NCBI GenBank assembly: GCA_022447625.1
Contig: JAKVAX010000008.1
Location: 1 to 64,000, forward strand
Reading direction: 5' to 3'
DNA length: 64,000 bases
Origin: Flavobacteriales bacterium
GTDB lineage: Bacteria; Bacteroidota; Bacteroidia; Flavobacteriales_D; Sanyastnellaceae
Position numbers and translations under genes: made by a program. The notes under the pieces are model-generated. The model made no database searches, was not told where the DNA came from, and saw only the letters and a list, made by a program, of their open reading frames with translations. Shown one piece after another: positions 25,203 to 35,119 of this stretch. Position 1 is the first letter of the stretch. Each line of letters begins with the position of its first letter.

Positions 25203-26228
25203 TTATTCGCGCATCAGGAACTGGAATTTGTCGATGTTCTTCAGTGCGATGGCTGTTCCTTTCGCTACCGCGCGAAGTGGTTCATCAGCAACGTGAACCG
25301 GGAGGCGTGTTTTCTGGGAGATACGCTTATCGAGACCGCGTAGCAATGCTCCACCTCCTGCGAGGTAAATACCTGTGCGATAGATGTCAGCTGAAAGTTC
25401 TGGTGGAGTGTTCTCCAAACAGCTCAAGATGGCCTCCTCGATCTTCGAGATACTTTTGTCAAGAGCGTGCGCAATTTCAGAGTATGACACGTGAATCTCT
25501 TTTGGAATCCCCGTCATCAAGTCACGTCCGCGAACGGCGTAGTCTGCTGGTGGTTCATCCAACTCAGGAAGCGCAGCCCCAACTTCAATCTTGATTTGCT
25601 CAGCAGTACGCTCACCGATCAAGATGTTGTGTTGACGACGCATGTATTCTTCAATGTCATGGGTGAATTCATCACCCGCAACACGGATGTTCTTATCAGT
25701 CACGATTCCGCCGAGAGCAATGACTGCAATTTCAGAAGTACCACCACCGATATCGATAATCATGTTACCCATCGGCTCTTCCACATCGATACCAATACCG
25801 ATAGCTGCTGCCATCGGTTCGTGGATGAGATACACTTCTTTGGCTCCGGCGTGCTCGGCGCTGTCTTTTACCGCTCGCTTTTCTACTTCTGTAATTCCGG
25901 AGGGAATACAGATGACCATTCGAAGGGAAGGTGCAAACCAAGAGCGACCTTTGTTAATCATCTTGATCATTCCCTTGATCATGTCTTCCGCAGATTGGAA
26001 GTCGGCAATTACACCGTCTTTTAGCGGACGAATCGTCTTGATGTTTTCGTGGGTCTTTCCATGCATTTGTTGCGCTTGGCGACCAATGGCTACGGTTTTA
26101 CTTGTAGCGCGGTCTTTCGCAACGATAGATGGCTCATCAACAACAACTTTATCGTTGTAGTAGATGATCGTATTTGCCGTTCCGAGATCGATGGCGATCT
26201 CTTGCATGAAAAAATTGAACAGGCCCAT
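25203..26228 (-). CDS. mreB: Rod-shape-determining actin homologue MreB
   Basis: A 341-residue actin-fold ATPase that polymerises under the inner membrane and steers cell-wall elongation. Phosphate 1 is IDLGTANTIIYYND, the hydrophobic membrane-loop region is typical, phosphate 2 is MIIDIGGGTSEIAVIAL, and the adenosine motif is GIYLAGGGALLRGLD. The length is standard. The N-terminal MGLFNFFMQEIAIDLG form is common in Bacteroidota. A -7 box lies 41 bp upstream, so mreB probably heads the mre-mrd-rod operon. Confidence 0.97.
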   Translation of the reverse strand: MGLFNFFMQEIAIDLGTANTIIYYNDKVVVDEPSIVAKDRATSKTVAIGRQAQQMHGKTHENIKTIRPLKDGVIADFQSAEDMIKGMIKMINKGRSWFAPSLRMVICIPSGITEVEKRAVKDSAEHAGAKEVYLIHEPMAAAIGIGIDVEEPMGNMIIDIGGGTSEIAVIALGGIVTDKNIRVAGDEFTHDIEEYMRRQHNILIGERTAEQIKIEVGAALPELDEPPADYAVRGRDLMTGIPKEIHVSYSEIAHALDKSISKIEEAILSCLENTPPELSADIYRTGIYLAGGGALLRGLDKRISQKTRLPVHVADEPLRAVAKGTAIALKNIDKFQFLMRE

Positions 26229-26268
26229 GGTTCTCCCCTTGTATAAAGCTCAGTGTGCGGATTCGTAG

Positions 26269-26276
26269 CAAATATA
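26269..26276 (-). promoter_or_regulatory. Putative -7 box of the mreBCD-mrdA-rodA operon
   Basis: TATATTTG on the minus strand matches TAnnTTTG exactly, 41 bp upstream of the mreB start. No clear -33 TTG. Confidence 0.4.
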
Positions 26277-26331
26277 TGCATTGAAGCATGCCCTCGACCG
26301 CACCCTTAAATTCGTAGCTAACTTTCCAGTG

Positions 26332-27861
26332 TTAGTGTTTAAAATGACGGTATCCGGTAAAAAACATCGCCATTTCATGCTCATCACAGTAGTCAATGCT
26401 GAGCTGGTCTTTTACAGATCCACCAGGTTGTACGACAGCTTTGACTCCTTCGTTACCTGCAAGTTCAACACAGTCAGGGAATGGGAAGAAAGCATCGCTT
26501 GCCATCACGGCTCCGTTGAGGTCGAATCCGAATGACTTAGCCTTCACAGCTGCTTGTTTCAGCGCGTCTACGCGTGAGGTCTGTCCGGTTCCGCTCGCTA
26601 GAAGCTGTTTGTTTTTAGCAAAGACAATTGTATTTGACTTTGTGTGCTTCACCAACTTATTTGCAAATACTAAGTCTTCGATTTCGCGATCTACTGCACC
26701 TTCTTTCGTCACCTGCTTGAATCCAGCAGCTACGTCTGTGTGCGTATCACGATCTTGAAGCAAGTATCCGTTGAGGGTAGTTCGGATTTGTGTTTCAGGA
26801 AGATCCCAGTGCTTTTGAACAAGAATGATTCGGTTCTTCTTCGCTTGAAGCACTTCCAGTGCGTTCCCTTCGTAAGAAGGAGCAATCACTACCTCACAGA
26901 AGAGTTCATTGATCTTTTCCGCGGTAGCGACATCAATCGGCTTATTTGAAATCAGAATTCCACCAAAAGCAGAAACAGGATCTCCGGCTAACGCCGCCTC
27001 GTAAGCTTCTTTCAAGTTGCTACGTGTGGCCAAACCACAGGCGTTGTTGTGCTTAAGAATTCCGAAGGTTGGGTCATCATCTTTGAACTCACTCATCAAC
27101 AATACTGCGGCATCGATGTCGAGTAGGTTGTTGTATGAAAGCGCCTTTCCGTGAAGCTGATCGAACATCCCTTCAAGGTCTCCGAAGAAGTAACCTCGCT
27201 GGTGCGGGTTCTCTCCGTAACGAAGCGCTGTGCCGTTCACATGGCTTTCTTTCAATACCGGCTCATCGGAAGTATTGAAGTAGCGGAAGATCATCGTATC
27301 GTAATGCGAAGAAATATTGAAGGCAGAAGCCGCCAATTCTTTGCGATCATTCATTGAAGTTTCACCGTTTTGATCAACCAAGATATTGAGCAAACGAGCA
27401 TACTTGACTTGTGAAGGAACAATTACGACGTCTTTGTAATTCTTCGCTGCTGCGCGAATCAAAGAGATTCCACCGATATCAATTTTCTCGATGATATCTT
27501 GATGCGGAGCTCCACTCGCTACGGTATCCTCGAATGGGTAAAGGTCAACGATCACCAAGTCAATTGCTGGGATTTCGTATTCCTCCATTTGAGCAGTGTC
27601 GTCACTTAGCTCGCGACGACCTAAGATTCCGCCAAATACTTTTGGGTGAAGGGTCTTCACACGACCTCCAAGAATTGAAGGGTATGAAGTCACATCTTCC
27701 ACGGGAACAAACTCTGCTCCCATAGCCTCTATGGCCTTCTGTGTTCCGCCTGTACTGTAGATAGTTACGCCTAGACGTTGTAGTTCTTTTACGATCGGTT
27801 CGAGTCCATCCTTGTGAAATACCGAAATGAGCGCTGATGAGATACGCTTTTGACCTTCCAT
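26332..27861 (-). CDS. purH: Bifunctional AICAR transformylase / IMP cyclohydrolase
   Basis: A 509-residue enzyme catalysing the last two steps of de novo IMP synthesis. The N-terminal IMP cyclohydrolase domain (about 1-190) has ISVFHKDGLEP, STGGTQKAIEAMG, GGRVKTLHPKVFGGIL and IDIGGISLIRAAAKN. The C-terminal transformylase part has LRYGENPHQRG, KHNNACGLA and SDAFFPFPD. The length is typical. It lies 103 bp upstream of mreB, an arrangement often found in Flavobacteria. A putative -7 box of its own is at 27894-27901. Confidence 0.96.
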   Translation of the reverse strand: MEGQKRISSALISVFHKDGLEPIVKELQRLGVTIYSTGGTQKAIEAMGAEFVPVEDVTSYPSILGGRVKTLHPKVFGGILGRRELSDDTAQMEEYEIPAIDLVIVDLYPFEDTVASGAPHQDIIEKIDIGGISLIRAAAKNYKDVVIVPSQVKYARLLNILVDQNGETSMNDRKELAASAFNISSHYDTMIFRYFNTSDEPVLKESHVNGTALRYGENPHQRGYFFGDLEGMFDQLHGKALSYNNLLDIDAAVLLMSEFKDDDPTFGILKHNNACGLATRSNLKEAYEAALAGDPVSAFGGILISNKPIDVATAEKINELFCEVVIAPSYEGNALEVLQAKKNRIILVQKHWDLPETQIRTTLNGYLLQDRDTHTDVAAGFKQVTKEGAVDREIEDLVFANKLVKHTKSNTIVFAKNKQLLASGTGQTSRVDALKQAAVKAKSFGFDLNGAVMASDAFFPFPDCVELAGNEGVKAVVQPGGSVKDQLSIDYCDEHEMAMFFTGYRHFKH

Positions 27862-27893
27862 TTGTTTAAAGTAGATGAGGGTTCTTGAAGGCG

Positions 27894-27901
27894 CAAAAGT
27901 A
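27894..27901 (-). promoter_or_regulatory. Putative -7 box of purH
   Basis: TACTTTTG on the minus strand matches TAnnTTTG, 33 bp before the purH start codon. The spacer is shared with the divergent ABC permease gene. Confidence 0.35.
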
Positions 27902-28003
27902 GTGGTTACGTGTGCTTTATGAAAGTCGTGTTGAAAAATGCTGAGCGGATAGATAATGTGGCGAACGAACCGAGGTCACTCTGCTTTGTATGTACCTTGC
28001 GAT

Positions 28004-29248
28004 ATGCTTTATCTCAGGCTTCTTAAAGAGAGCTTTTTATTCGCCTGGCAGGCGATTGTCACGAACAAACTGCGCACCTTTCTCTCGCTTTTAGGTGTGA
28101 TGGTTGGAATCTTCGTGATTACCTGTGTGTTCACCTTGGTAGACTCCATGGAGGATAATCTCAAGAGTACATTTAGCATCATTAATGATGATGTTCTCTT
28201 TGTACAGATCATGCCATGGGGTCCAGAAGCTGATGGTGAATACAAATGGTGGGAGTACTTCCAACGTCGTCAACCAACCATCAGAGATAAAGACGCGCTC
28301 GAAGAGCGTATGGTGAATGCGGCGGCAGTGGCTTTCCAAACAGGGACCATGGGTCGAGCTGAGCGAGGGAGTAATACTATGGAGTCAGCGCAAATTGCCG
28401 GAGTCTCCAAAGATTATGAGAAGTGCATTACGATCAACATCGACCAGGGTCGATACATCACAGATATTGAGTTTCAGGGTGGACGACCGGTAGCGGTGAT
28501 TGGCGCTGATGTCGCAGATATGCTGTTCCCAAATGGAAATGCGATTGGGAACGATATGAAGGTGAAAGGTCTGAAGGTCACGGTCGTGGGTACTTTCAAA
28601 CGTGAAGGTGTTTCGTTGTTCTCAGATGGCTTTGATCAGATTGTGATGCTGCCTGCGAAGTTTTCGAACCGCATTATCAATGTGCGAAATGCCGATGCTT
28701 CTATTCTCGTGAAAGCAGGAGAGGGATTGTCGATGGATATGCTGAAAGATGAAGTGATTCAGAATTTCCGTTCCGTGCGAAAAGTTCGTCCGAAGGAAGA
28801 CAATGATTTTGCAGTTAACCAGATGGATTCCCTGACTGCCTTCCTTGACCAGATCTTTGCTAGCTTAGAAATCGGGGGGTGGTTTATTGGAGGCTTTGCC
28901 ATCCTTGTTGGATGTTTCTCTATTGCCAACATTATGTTTGTTTCTGTTCGCGAACGCACCCGGATTATTGGTATTCAGAAAGCCTTAGGTTCAAAGAACG
29001 CCTTCATTTTAGGTCAGTTCCTATTTGAATCGATTGCCCTTTGTGTATTTGGTGCGCTGATGGCGCTCGGACTGATATGGATTGTGATACTCATTGTGAA
29101 TTTCGCCGATATCGGCTTTACCTTGGGGATGCATTTTAATCGCTTTTTCATTGCCATGGTCATCGCTGTTGTTTCTGGGCTGATCGCCGGAATTGCACCA
29201 GCTGTGAAAGCCGCACGCATGGATCCTGTGGAGGCAATGAGAGGGTAA
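28004..29248 (+). CDS. MacB/FtsX-type ABC transporter permease
   Basis: A 414-residue permease from ATG 28004 (MLYLRLLKESFLFAW). The longer frame from 27956 adds 16 unlikely residues, and a TACCTTGC box lies only 4 nt before 28004. It has an N-terminal TM helix preceded by TNKLRTFLSLLGVMVGIF, a periplasmic MacB-like domain (about 60-270), three C-terminal TM helices, and the closing motif AARMDPVEAMRG typical of the family. The ABC ATPase partner is not encoded here. Probable roles are lipoprotein or small-molecule export, or mechanotransmission. Confidence 0.88.
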   Translation: MLYLRLLKESFLFAWQAIVTNKLRTFLSLLGVMVGIFVITCVFTLVDSMEDNLKSTFSIINDDVLFVQIMPWGPEADGEYKWWEYFQRRQPTIRDKDALEERMVNAAAVAFQTGTMGRAERGSNTMESAQIAGVSKDYEKCITINIDQGRYITDIEFQGGRPVAVIGADVADMLFPNGNAIGNDMKVKGLKVTVVGTFKREGVSLFSDGFDQIVMLPAKFSNRIINVRNADASILVKAGEGLSMDMLKDEVIQNFRSVRKVRPKEDNDFAVNQMDSLTAFLDQIFASLEIGGWFIGGFAILVGCFSIANIMFVSVRERTRIIGIQKALGSKNAFILGQFLFESIALCVFGALMALGLIWIVILIVNFADIGFTLGMHFNRFFIAMVIAVVSGLIAGIAPAVKAARMDPVEAMRG

Positions 29249-29278
29249 AAAGAAACCGATACCCTCTCAGGCATCGGT
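29247..29278 (-). terminator. Terminator of the giant T9SS cargo gene
   Basis: ACCGAT (29255-29260) and ATCGGT (29273-29278) form a stem with a 12-nt loop, partly closed inside. On the minus strand it is followed by TTTCTTTTTA, 27 bp after the stop at 29306. The T tract overlaps the stop region of the convergent permease gene. Confidence 0.55.
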
Positions 29279-29305
29279 CTCTCTGTATATAGAACTTTGG
29301 TTAAG

Positions 29306-32300
29306 TTACTGTTTAGCAAATTCTTCGCTATGGAGTACTTCGGCCTCTGTGGTGACACTCATCGTGTACAACCCAGGGAGGAGAGAACCAATGTTCACGT
29401 CGATACCACCTTCCGGTAGGTTACCGAATTGTTCGTCAATTGCGACTTGACCATTCAATAAGAATACGGTGATAACCACTGCTTCATCTATGGCTACTTC
29501 GGGAGTAACCCTGATGTTTTCCGCAGTAACGATGACTTCGAATTCAGTTTGAATTACCTCTTCTGCCGTCAGGCCAAGCATATCTTCAATTTGTCCGTTG
29601 CCTGTTCCAGGAGCAATTCCTGTAATGGTCACCATCATTTCAGTCGTGTCTTCACAGTCGCCGTTGATGGCTGTCAGTTTCACAGTGTAAATTCCTGCTT
29701 CAGTGAAAGTGTGCTGTGGATCGAAATTCAACGAGTCAAGGGAGCCATCACCAAAGTCCCACATCACGTTTGAAGTATTGTCTGAGCTACTATTGAAGAA
29801 GTAGATCGAACCTCCATCGTTCAGCGATACATTGGTTGAATTCGCGCCAAACTCAGCAAATACTGCGTTGTGATCACGTAGATCGAAATTCTCGATGTCG
29901 TGTGCATTACCACAGTTACTTACAACGTCTACTGTGTATACTCCGAATGGAAGATCTGTCAACGTAGAGTCGCCTGTGATGGCTTCTAGGTTGATCGTTT
30001 CGCCATCCTCAGAGTTCGTCAATGAGATGTCCCACGTGTAATCTTCGCTGGCGAAGAAGGTAATGGTTCCGTCTTCTGAAGTATTACAGTTGTCAACGCT
30101 TGACGTCGCTTCAATCGTTTCTTGTGGTGCTGCTTCCACTTGTACGATGCGTGAGGCAGTATTACACTGTTCACTCTGGTTGGTTACGATGACTTCGTAG
30201 AAACCAGGAGGTAGGTCCTCAGCAGTATCTGCTGTAGTCATATCCTCTACTTCACGAATAACCGTACCCATTTCATCGTACCATGTGAATGTCCATGGTG
30301 CATCACCAAATCCTTGGGCAACGATGGTACCGTCTTCTGCTTCGTCACATGATTCAGCAAGCGGTGTGACATCGAGAGGAGCGCTTACGTGAATCGCGAA
30401 ACGATCTTCTGCCATGTCTTCTGTTACCTCGAATTCATAGGTGTCATCCAGATTGAATGGATGGAATGTATTTAACTCGCGGTCTTCTAGTACGAAACAC
30501 AAGTTGCCTTCGTAGCTATCGACCAAGATGTTCTTGAGGGTAAGGACATCATTCTGGCCCGGTCTGAGAAGAAGGTCAATGACCATGTCCTCTTCAGGAA
30601 CCGGAACCATAGTGATGCTCATAGGGTGGTGGACCGCCGTGTCTGGCACGGTGGCCAGGTTAGGTAAGGCAGGATCACCAGAGAAGAACTTGTATGCATC
30701 CAGGTGTGGATCGAAACCGATTTCTGCTCCGTAATGGAAACCGATAACTGTCTCATCATACTTGTTCTCATCGTTGGTAAGAACTTTAACTCGTACAATA
30801 CTCTGCGTATTCATGTCTTGTGAGCGCATGAAGACTCCGCCAGTATTGACTTTTGCTTTTTCGTTGATGGTAAGAGCAGGGTTTGGTCCGCTTGCTTTCA
30901 CCCAGAATGCCTGGAATGAAGCTACTTGGTTGTCAAGCGCACCTACACTGATTCCGTTGATGTACGAACCGTACTGCTCATTGATCGGGTCAAAGGCATA
31001 GATCGCGTCATCAAGGTCTGTTTTTGTCCAACCGAGCTCATCATCCCAATCAATGGCAGATGGGTAAGGGTTGGCAATGAGGTTCCATCCATCGTTGTAT
31101 GGATCTGTATTCGAAACCGTTTGTGTCAATGTATAGGTCAGATCACCTTTATGGAAGTTTCCAATCAGGTCAATCAAGGTTGGAGAAGGGATGAAGTACA
31201 CAAAGTACCCGCGTGAATTTCCAATGACATCTGTAATGGCATTCACTGATTCGAACCCGTTGTGAAGGTCTCCTTCAACTACCGTTTCGTTATATACACG
31301 CACATTACTCCAGGGATCTTCCGCACTCGGGTAACTTGGGTAATCAGAACCAGAGAATCCTGTGGTTGGGATATCATCGTTCCATTGCTCAAAGGTGGCG
31401 TTAGTAATTGGTGAACAAATCATACGCCAGCTACCGCTAGCTGCAGGGAAATAACGGTTGTAGGTGATTTCATCTCCCAAGATTTCTGCTTGAGATTTGA
31501 TCTCTCCAATACTACCTGTATTCGTATCGTCAGAAAGGAGCGTTACCGCATGTCCATCCCAGTCGAAAACACCATCATCTGGCATCATCGCACCTGTCAA
31601 TTTAATGTCGACCATCAAGCGAAGGGAATCTTCCGAATCAATGCGCAAGTCATGGAATGTTGGGATTTCGTTTCCTTTAATCAGCTGCAATCCCGACCCC
31701 ATGAATGTGAACTTTCCTTCATCCATGACTAGGTCTCCATTATGAGCTAGGTCTCCTTTCAATCGAAGGTTTCCGAAATTACTGCTGAAGTTTATTGTAG
31801 AACCTTCTTTGATTAATAGATTGGTTAGCGTCATCGTAGAACCAATCGAAGGGTCATAGGTGTCAGTATCAATGGTCACGTTCGCATCTGTTGGAGGCAC
31901 TTCTCCATCGAACCAGTTACCAGCGGTATTCCAGTCATCAGAAATCGTTCCTTTCCAGATGTAATCGTTGTATTCGTTTTCACAGATCATTTCTGGGTCA
32001 CTTAGTGTGATCGTAATCAACTGACTGCACGTTGCGACAGTACCGGTTGGATCTGCGAGAGTCCATGTCACTGTGGTTTCTCCAGCTGGATAGGTATCCG
32101 AGGCATCTGAAGAATTGTTGAAGTCATTGAGAATAGAGAAACATCCAGGGCGATTTCCACTGTCCCAAAAACTTGCATCCGAATTATACAATTGGCCATC
32201 ATAATTGTATGCCGAGGCATCATCAATGCTGGTTCCTGAACCTTGAGTAAAATTATAGTCGATTAAGAGGTCTATATCTGTATTATCCGGACACAGTGTT

Positions 32301-34144
32301 TCATTAATTTCACTTATTGATAATGCTCGGTTCCATACCCGGAATATGGCAATGTCTCCATTGAAATAGTCATTTGGCCCTCTGGAGCCGTTATAAGTTG
32401 AAGCTTCACTACCAGTACCTACAAAACCGAAGCGTGTAGTGTTGTCACCCATTTGTGTTCCTCGGTTGTCAGTTGCATCGAGAACACCATCAATGTATAT
32501 GTACATGTCACCATTGTCATATACACCCACCACATGGTGCCAAAGACCATCATCTACACGTGTGGAGCTTCCCATGTCTTTGATTCCAGAATTGGTGTTG
32601 ACGCACCAAGAAACTTCTCCGGAACCGGCACCATTACCATTGATTCCAAGTCGCCAGTATTCACTTCGGTCAAAAGACGAAATAATTTGATTTCCTGAGT
32701 CAGAAGTTCTAATCCAAGCTTCTACCGTATGTTCATCATAGAATCCTTGATAGTAAAAGTCTTCTACGGCGATATAGTCGTTGTAACCATCGAATACGGC
32801 AAAATTGGCATCGAATTCAGTACCGTAGACTAAACTTCCTGCGGTAGGAGAAGTGATTGAAACATCTTCTTGACAGTTGTCATCAGTATCAGTAACGGTG
32901 ATGTCGTCACCACAATTGAAATCAGGTTCTTCAACCGTTACTGTTAATGTAACCGTGGTTGATTCTGGTGATACATTATTGTCCGTACCAGTGATTTCAT
33001 ATGTATAAGTTCCTGCAGCAAGTCCTGAAAACGTCATGTTTAGCATCGCTGGATTTCCTGATGTATTCGTGTTGATTGTGCTACCCCCATTTCCGAGATC
33101 ATCTACAGCAATAGACACTGTTTCGTTTGACTCAGGTCCGATAAAGCCTACTTCAATCGTTGTCGAACCACCTTCTGTATATGAAACGGTATTTCCGTCC
33201 GGAAAACTTTGTGCTACTGGTGGGAAGTTCGTGGCACTCGATACATCGAGCTCAATACACTGATCATCCAACCAGTTAACGCCTTCTTCGTTTCCGTCAG
33301 GTCCGTCATAGTCATCATTGTTCTCAGAGAATAGCCCGATCTGGATATAGTCTGTTCCGTTTCCTGCATTCACTCCGACCGTTGCGGGGTATCCCCCAAA
33401 TCCGTCCACACCCGAAGATGCTGATCCGGTAGTCCAACCCATGTCGCCATAGAAGAAGCCAACGTTGTTCCCTGGTTCGAGCACATCATCTGTTCCATCA
33501 GTGAGTACCACTTGGAATGAGTTGTAGAGGTTTTCACTATATTCTCCGTAGGCATTGTAAGGCCCTACTTCGACCCATGTCACATAAAAGGCGTGATCGG
33601 TCACATAGTACCAAACCTCTCCACTGGCATCACGGGTATCCACGTCACCCCAGAAAGGAGCAATCATAGGGGTGGTGATTGGGAAACCTGATGGTGAGTA
33701 CCACCAATAACCATTATCGAAAGTCAGGTTACCGTTGTTGTTCAAGTACACCGAGGTGTATTGATCACCATACAAATCGAAAGTGAATGGAAGAGATATA
33801 GGTCCAAGAGAACCATCATCGTTTTCAGGAAACTCAGTCCAAGTATTTGGATCGAAATCGATCCAACAATCTGAACTACGGTTTCCCGCGTCTTCAAGAA
33901 TGTCAGTAATATCAGGCACCACTGATTTATTCTGAGTAGTCACATAGGTCATGTCGAGCGTTCCAGCTTCTTTCCCTTGTCTTACTTCCGGACTTGGGTA
34001 AATCATTTCTGGATCATTACTCTCAGTCCCTTCTATAGCCTTGCTTTGTGCGAAAGTGACAGTCGAAACCAAGGCAAACACCAATGTTATGATCGACATT
34101 GCGAGACGGGCGATTCTCGCGTTTAATTGAAGTGTTTTCATCAT
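29306..34144 (-). CDS. Very large secreted protein with LamG, PKD and T9SS sorting domains
   Basis: About 1612 residues from the Met-Met pair at 34144 (the open frame extends 10 codons further but without a signal-like start). A signal peptide ends near VSTVTFAQ. In order come an N-terminal nidogen-like or beta-rich region, an Ig/PKD-like module (YTYEITGTDNN), a LamG/concanavalin-like domain (near 470-630, EAWIRTSDSGNQIISSFDR), a segment with GNWFDGEVPPTDANVTID, SprB-like HYR-type repeats, a PKD domain (WDFGDGSLDSLNFDP) near 1470, and a type IX C-terminal domain (VFLLNGQVAIDEQFG, then LLPGLYTMSV). It is likely displayed on the surface for adhesion or glycan binding. Confidence 0.9.
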   Translation of the reverse strand: MMKTLQLNARIARLAMSIITLVFALVSTVTFAQSKAIEGTESNDPEMIYPSPEVRQGKEAGTLDMTYVTTQNKSVVPDITDILEDAGNRSSDCWIDFDPNTWTEFPENDDGSLGPISLPFTFDLYGDQYTSVYLNNNGNLTFDNGYWWYSPSGFPITTPMIAPFWGDVDTRDASGEVWYYVTDHAFYVTWVEVGPYNAYGEYSENLYNSFQVVLTDGTDDVLEPGNNVGFFYGDMGWTTGSASSGVDGFGGYPATVGVNAGNGTDYIQIGLFSENNDDYDGPDGNEEGVNWLDDQCIELDVSSATNFPPVAQSFPDGNTVSYTEGGSTTIEVGFIGPESNETVSIAVDDLGNGGSTINTNTSGNPAMLNMTFSGLAAGTYTYEITGTDNNVSPESTTVTLTVTVEEPDFNCGDDITVTDTDDNCQEDVSITSPTAGSLVYGTEFDANFAVFDGYNDYIAVEDFYYQGFYDEHTVEAWIRTSDSGNQIISSFDRSEYWRLGINGNGAGSGEVSWCVNTNSGIKDMGSSTRVDDGLWHHVVGVYDNGDMYIYIDGVLDATDNRGTQMGDNTTRFGFVGTGSEASTYNGSRGPNDYFNGDIAIFRVWNRALSISEINETLCPDNTDIDLLIDYNFTQGSGTSIDDASAYNYDGQLYNSDASFWDSGNRPGCFSILNDFNNSSDASDTYPAGETTVTWTLADPTGTVATCSQLITITLSDPEMICENEYNDYIWKGTISDDWNTAGNWFDGEVPPTDANVTIDTDTYDPSIGSTMTLTNLLIKEGSTINFSSNFGNLRLKGDLAHNGDLVMDEGKFTFMGSGLQLIKGNEIPTFHDLRIDSEDSLRLMVDIKLTGAMMPDDGVFDWDGHAVTLLSDDTNTGSIGEIKSQAEILGDEITYNRYFPAASGSWRMICSPITNATFEQWNDDIPTTGFSGSDYPSYPSAEDPWSNVRVYNETVVEGDLHNGFESVNAITDVIGNSRGYFVYFIPSPTLIDLIGNFHKGDLTYTLTQTVSNTDPYNDGWNLIANPYPSAIDWDDELGWTKTDLDDAIYAFDPINEQYGSYINGISVGALDNQVASFQAFWVKASGPNPALTINEKAKVNTGGVFMRSQDMNTQSIVRVKVLTNDENKYDETVIGFHYGAEIGFDPHLDAYKFFSGDPALPNLATVPDTAVHHPMSITMVPVPEEDMVIDLLLRPGQNDVLTLKNILVDSYEGNLCFVLEDRELNTFHPFNLDDTYEFEVTEDMAEDRFAIHVSAPLDVTPLAESCDEAEDGTIVAQGFGDAPWTFTWYDEMGTVIREVEDMTTADTAEDLPPGFYEVIVTNQSEQCNTASRIVQVEAAPQETIEATSSVDNCNTSEDGTITFFASEDYTWDISLTNSEDGETINLEAITGDSTLTDLPFGVYTVDVVSNCGNAHDIENFDLRDHNAVFAEFGANSTNVSLNDGGSIYFFNSSSDNTSNVMWDFGDGSLDSLNFDPQHTFTEAGIYTVKLTAINGDCEDTTEMMVTITGIAPGTGNGQIEDMLGLTAEEVIQTEFEVIVTAENIRVTPEVAIDEAVVITVFLLNGQVAIDEQFGNLPEGGIDVNIGSLLPGLYTMSVTTEAEVLHSEEFAKQ

Positions 34145-34250
34145 ACAGACGTTGAATTCGGAGCATGAGAGCATCCGAAATGTTAGCTATCAACTTTGGT
34201 TACGTCTGTAGTGTGCTGAAGTTGGAGTGAGAACTCTGTTTAAGAAATGT

Positions 34251-34280
34251 CCTACAGCATATGGGAATTGCGTCTGTAGG
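34251..34280 (-). terminator. Weak hairpin after the outer-membrane barrel gene
   Basis: CCTACAG (34251-34257) and CTGTAGG (34274-34280) form a 7-bp stem with a long loop, 26 bp past the barrel gene stop. The T tract is poor. Confidence 0.3.
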
Positions 34281-34305
34281 GTAGAGCAGAAGGAGGGCTC
34301 CGAGT

Positions 34306-35040
34306 TTAGAACTCGAAGCTCACTCCTAACTGGAAATTCATCATATCTGTGCGACTTGAAATACGGTCGAAACTGATGTCGCCATCATCGTTTACTTGTA
34401 GGGTTTCACGGTCAACGAATTCAACACTTCCTCCTTGGAGTTTACTGAAACGCCCTTCCACGAGTATATTTTGCGTGAGGCGGATTTTCAATCCGGCAGC
34501 CCATCCATAAACCACAGTGATGTCATTATGGTAGCTATCGCGGATTTCTTCACTTTGCTCATCATCAGGTTGGATTACGGTAACTGTGGAGAAATTACGG
34601 AATCCACCAATCACGTCACCATAAGGCTGAATTCGACCAGCGAAAGGCTTGAATCGTCCAATACTGTAGTAGGTATAGATGTTGCTATTGATCTCCATTT
34701 CGGCTTCTTGGAAGATCATGTCTCCTTCGACATCTTCGCCTACCTCGATCCATACATCTTCGTTTGAAGATCCACGACTCATCCAATTGAATCCGGCTCC
34801 AACTTCAAAAGGGGAGCGACCCATGTTGGCGAGGAATTGACCGCCGATTCCGGCTGGAGTACCATCAAAATTTGCTGCGAATTGGCCTTCTGGTTGACCT
34901 ACAATAACACCAAAGCTGAGAGATGGCGTGCGCAGACGTACATTATTTCGCTGGTTGTTGCGTTGGTTACCATTGTTGAACTGACCAAATGAAGTGCTGG
35001 CAAGTAACAGAAAGGCTATGAAATAAGAGAGTCGTATCAT
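34306..35040 (-). CDS. Outer-membrane beta-barrel protein
   Basis: A 244-residue protein from ATG 35040 (MIRLSYFIAFLLLAS). The frame extends upstream to 35127, but the signal peptide and a promoter between place the start here. The signal peptide ends near STSFGQ. An Asn/Arg-rich linker (FNNGNQRNNQRNN) follows, then alternating amphipathic strands such as EVGAGFNWMSRGS and VYGWAAGLKIRLTQN, ending in FQLGVSFEF with the terminal aromatic typical of barrel proteins. The barrel would have about eight strands. Function unknown; similar proteins are porin-like or OmpA-barrel-like. Confidence 0.8.
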   Translation of the reverse strand: MIRLSYFIAFLLLASTSFGQFNNGNQRNNQRNNVRLRTPSLSFGVIVGQPEGQFAANFDGTPAGIGGQFLANMGRSPFEVGAGFNWMSRGSSNEDVWIEVGEDVEGDMIFQEAEMEINSNIYTYYSIGRFKPFAGRIQPYGDVIGGFRNFSTVTVIQPDDEQSEEIRDSYHNDITVVYGWAAGLKIRLTQNILVEGRFSKLQGGSVEFVDRETLQVNDDGDISFDRISSRTDMMNFQLGVSFEF

Positions 35041-35077
35041 GGCGCTAGTGTTTCCTTCTCTGGAGCAACAAGTGTGC

Positions 35078-35085
35078 CAAAGATA
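35078..35085 (-). promoter_or_regulatory. Promoter of the barrel protein gene
   Basis: TATCTTTG matches TAnnTTTG, 37 bp before the start codon at 35040. A TTG lies 16 bp further upstream, close to the expected -33 position. Confidence 0.45.
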
Positions 35086-35119
35086 GCAGATTGCTAACAA
35101 CCAATGAAGCGATGAGGTT

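Noticed and set aside
25491-26024. 177-codon plus-strand ORF opposite mreB
   Set aside because: It is antisense to conserved mreB motifs, with low-complexity composition and no start context.
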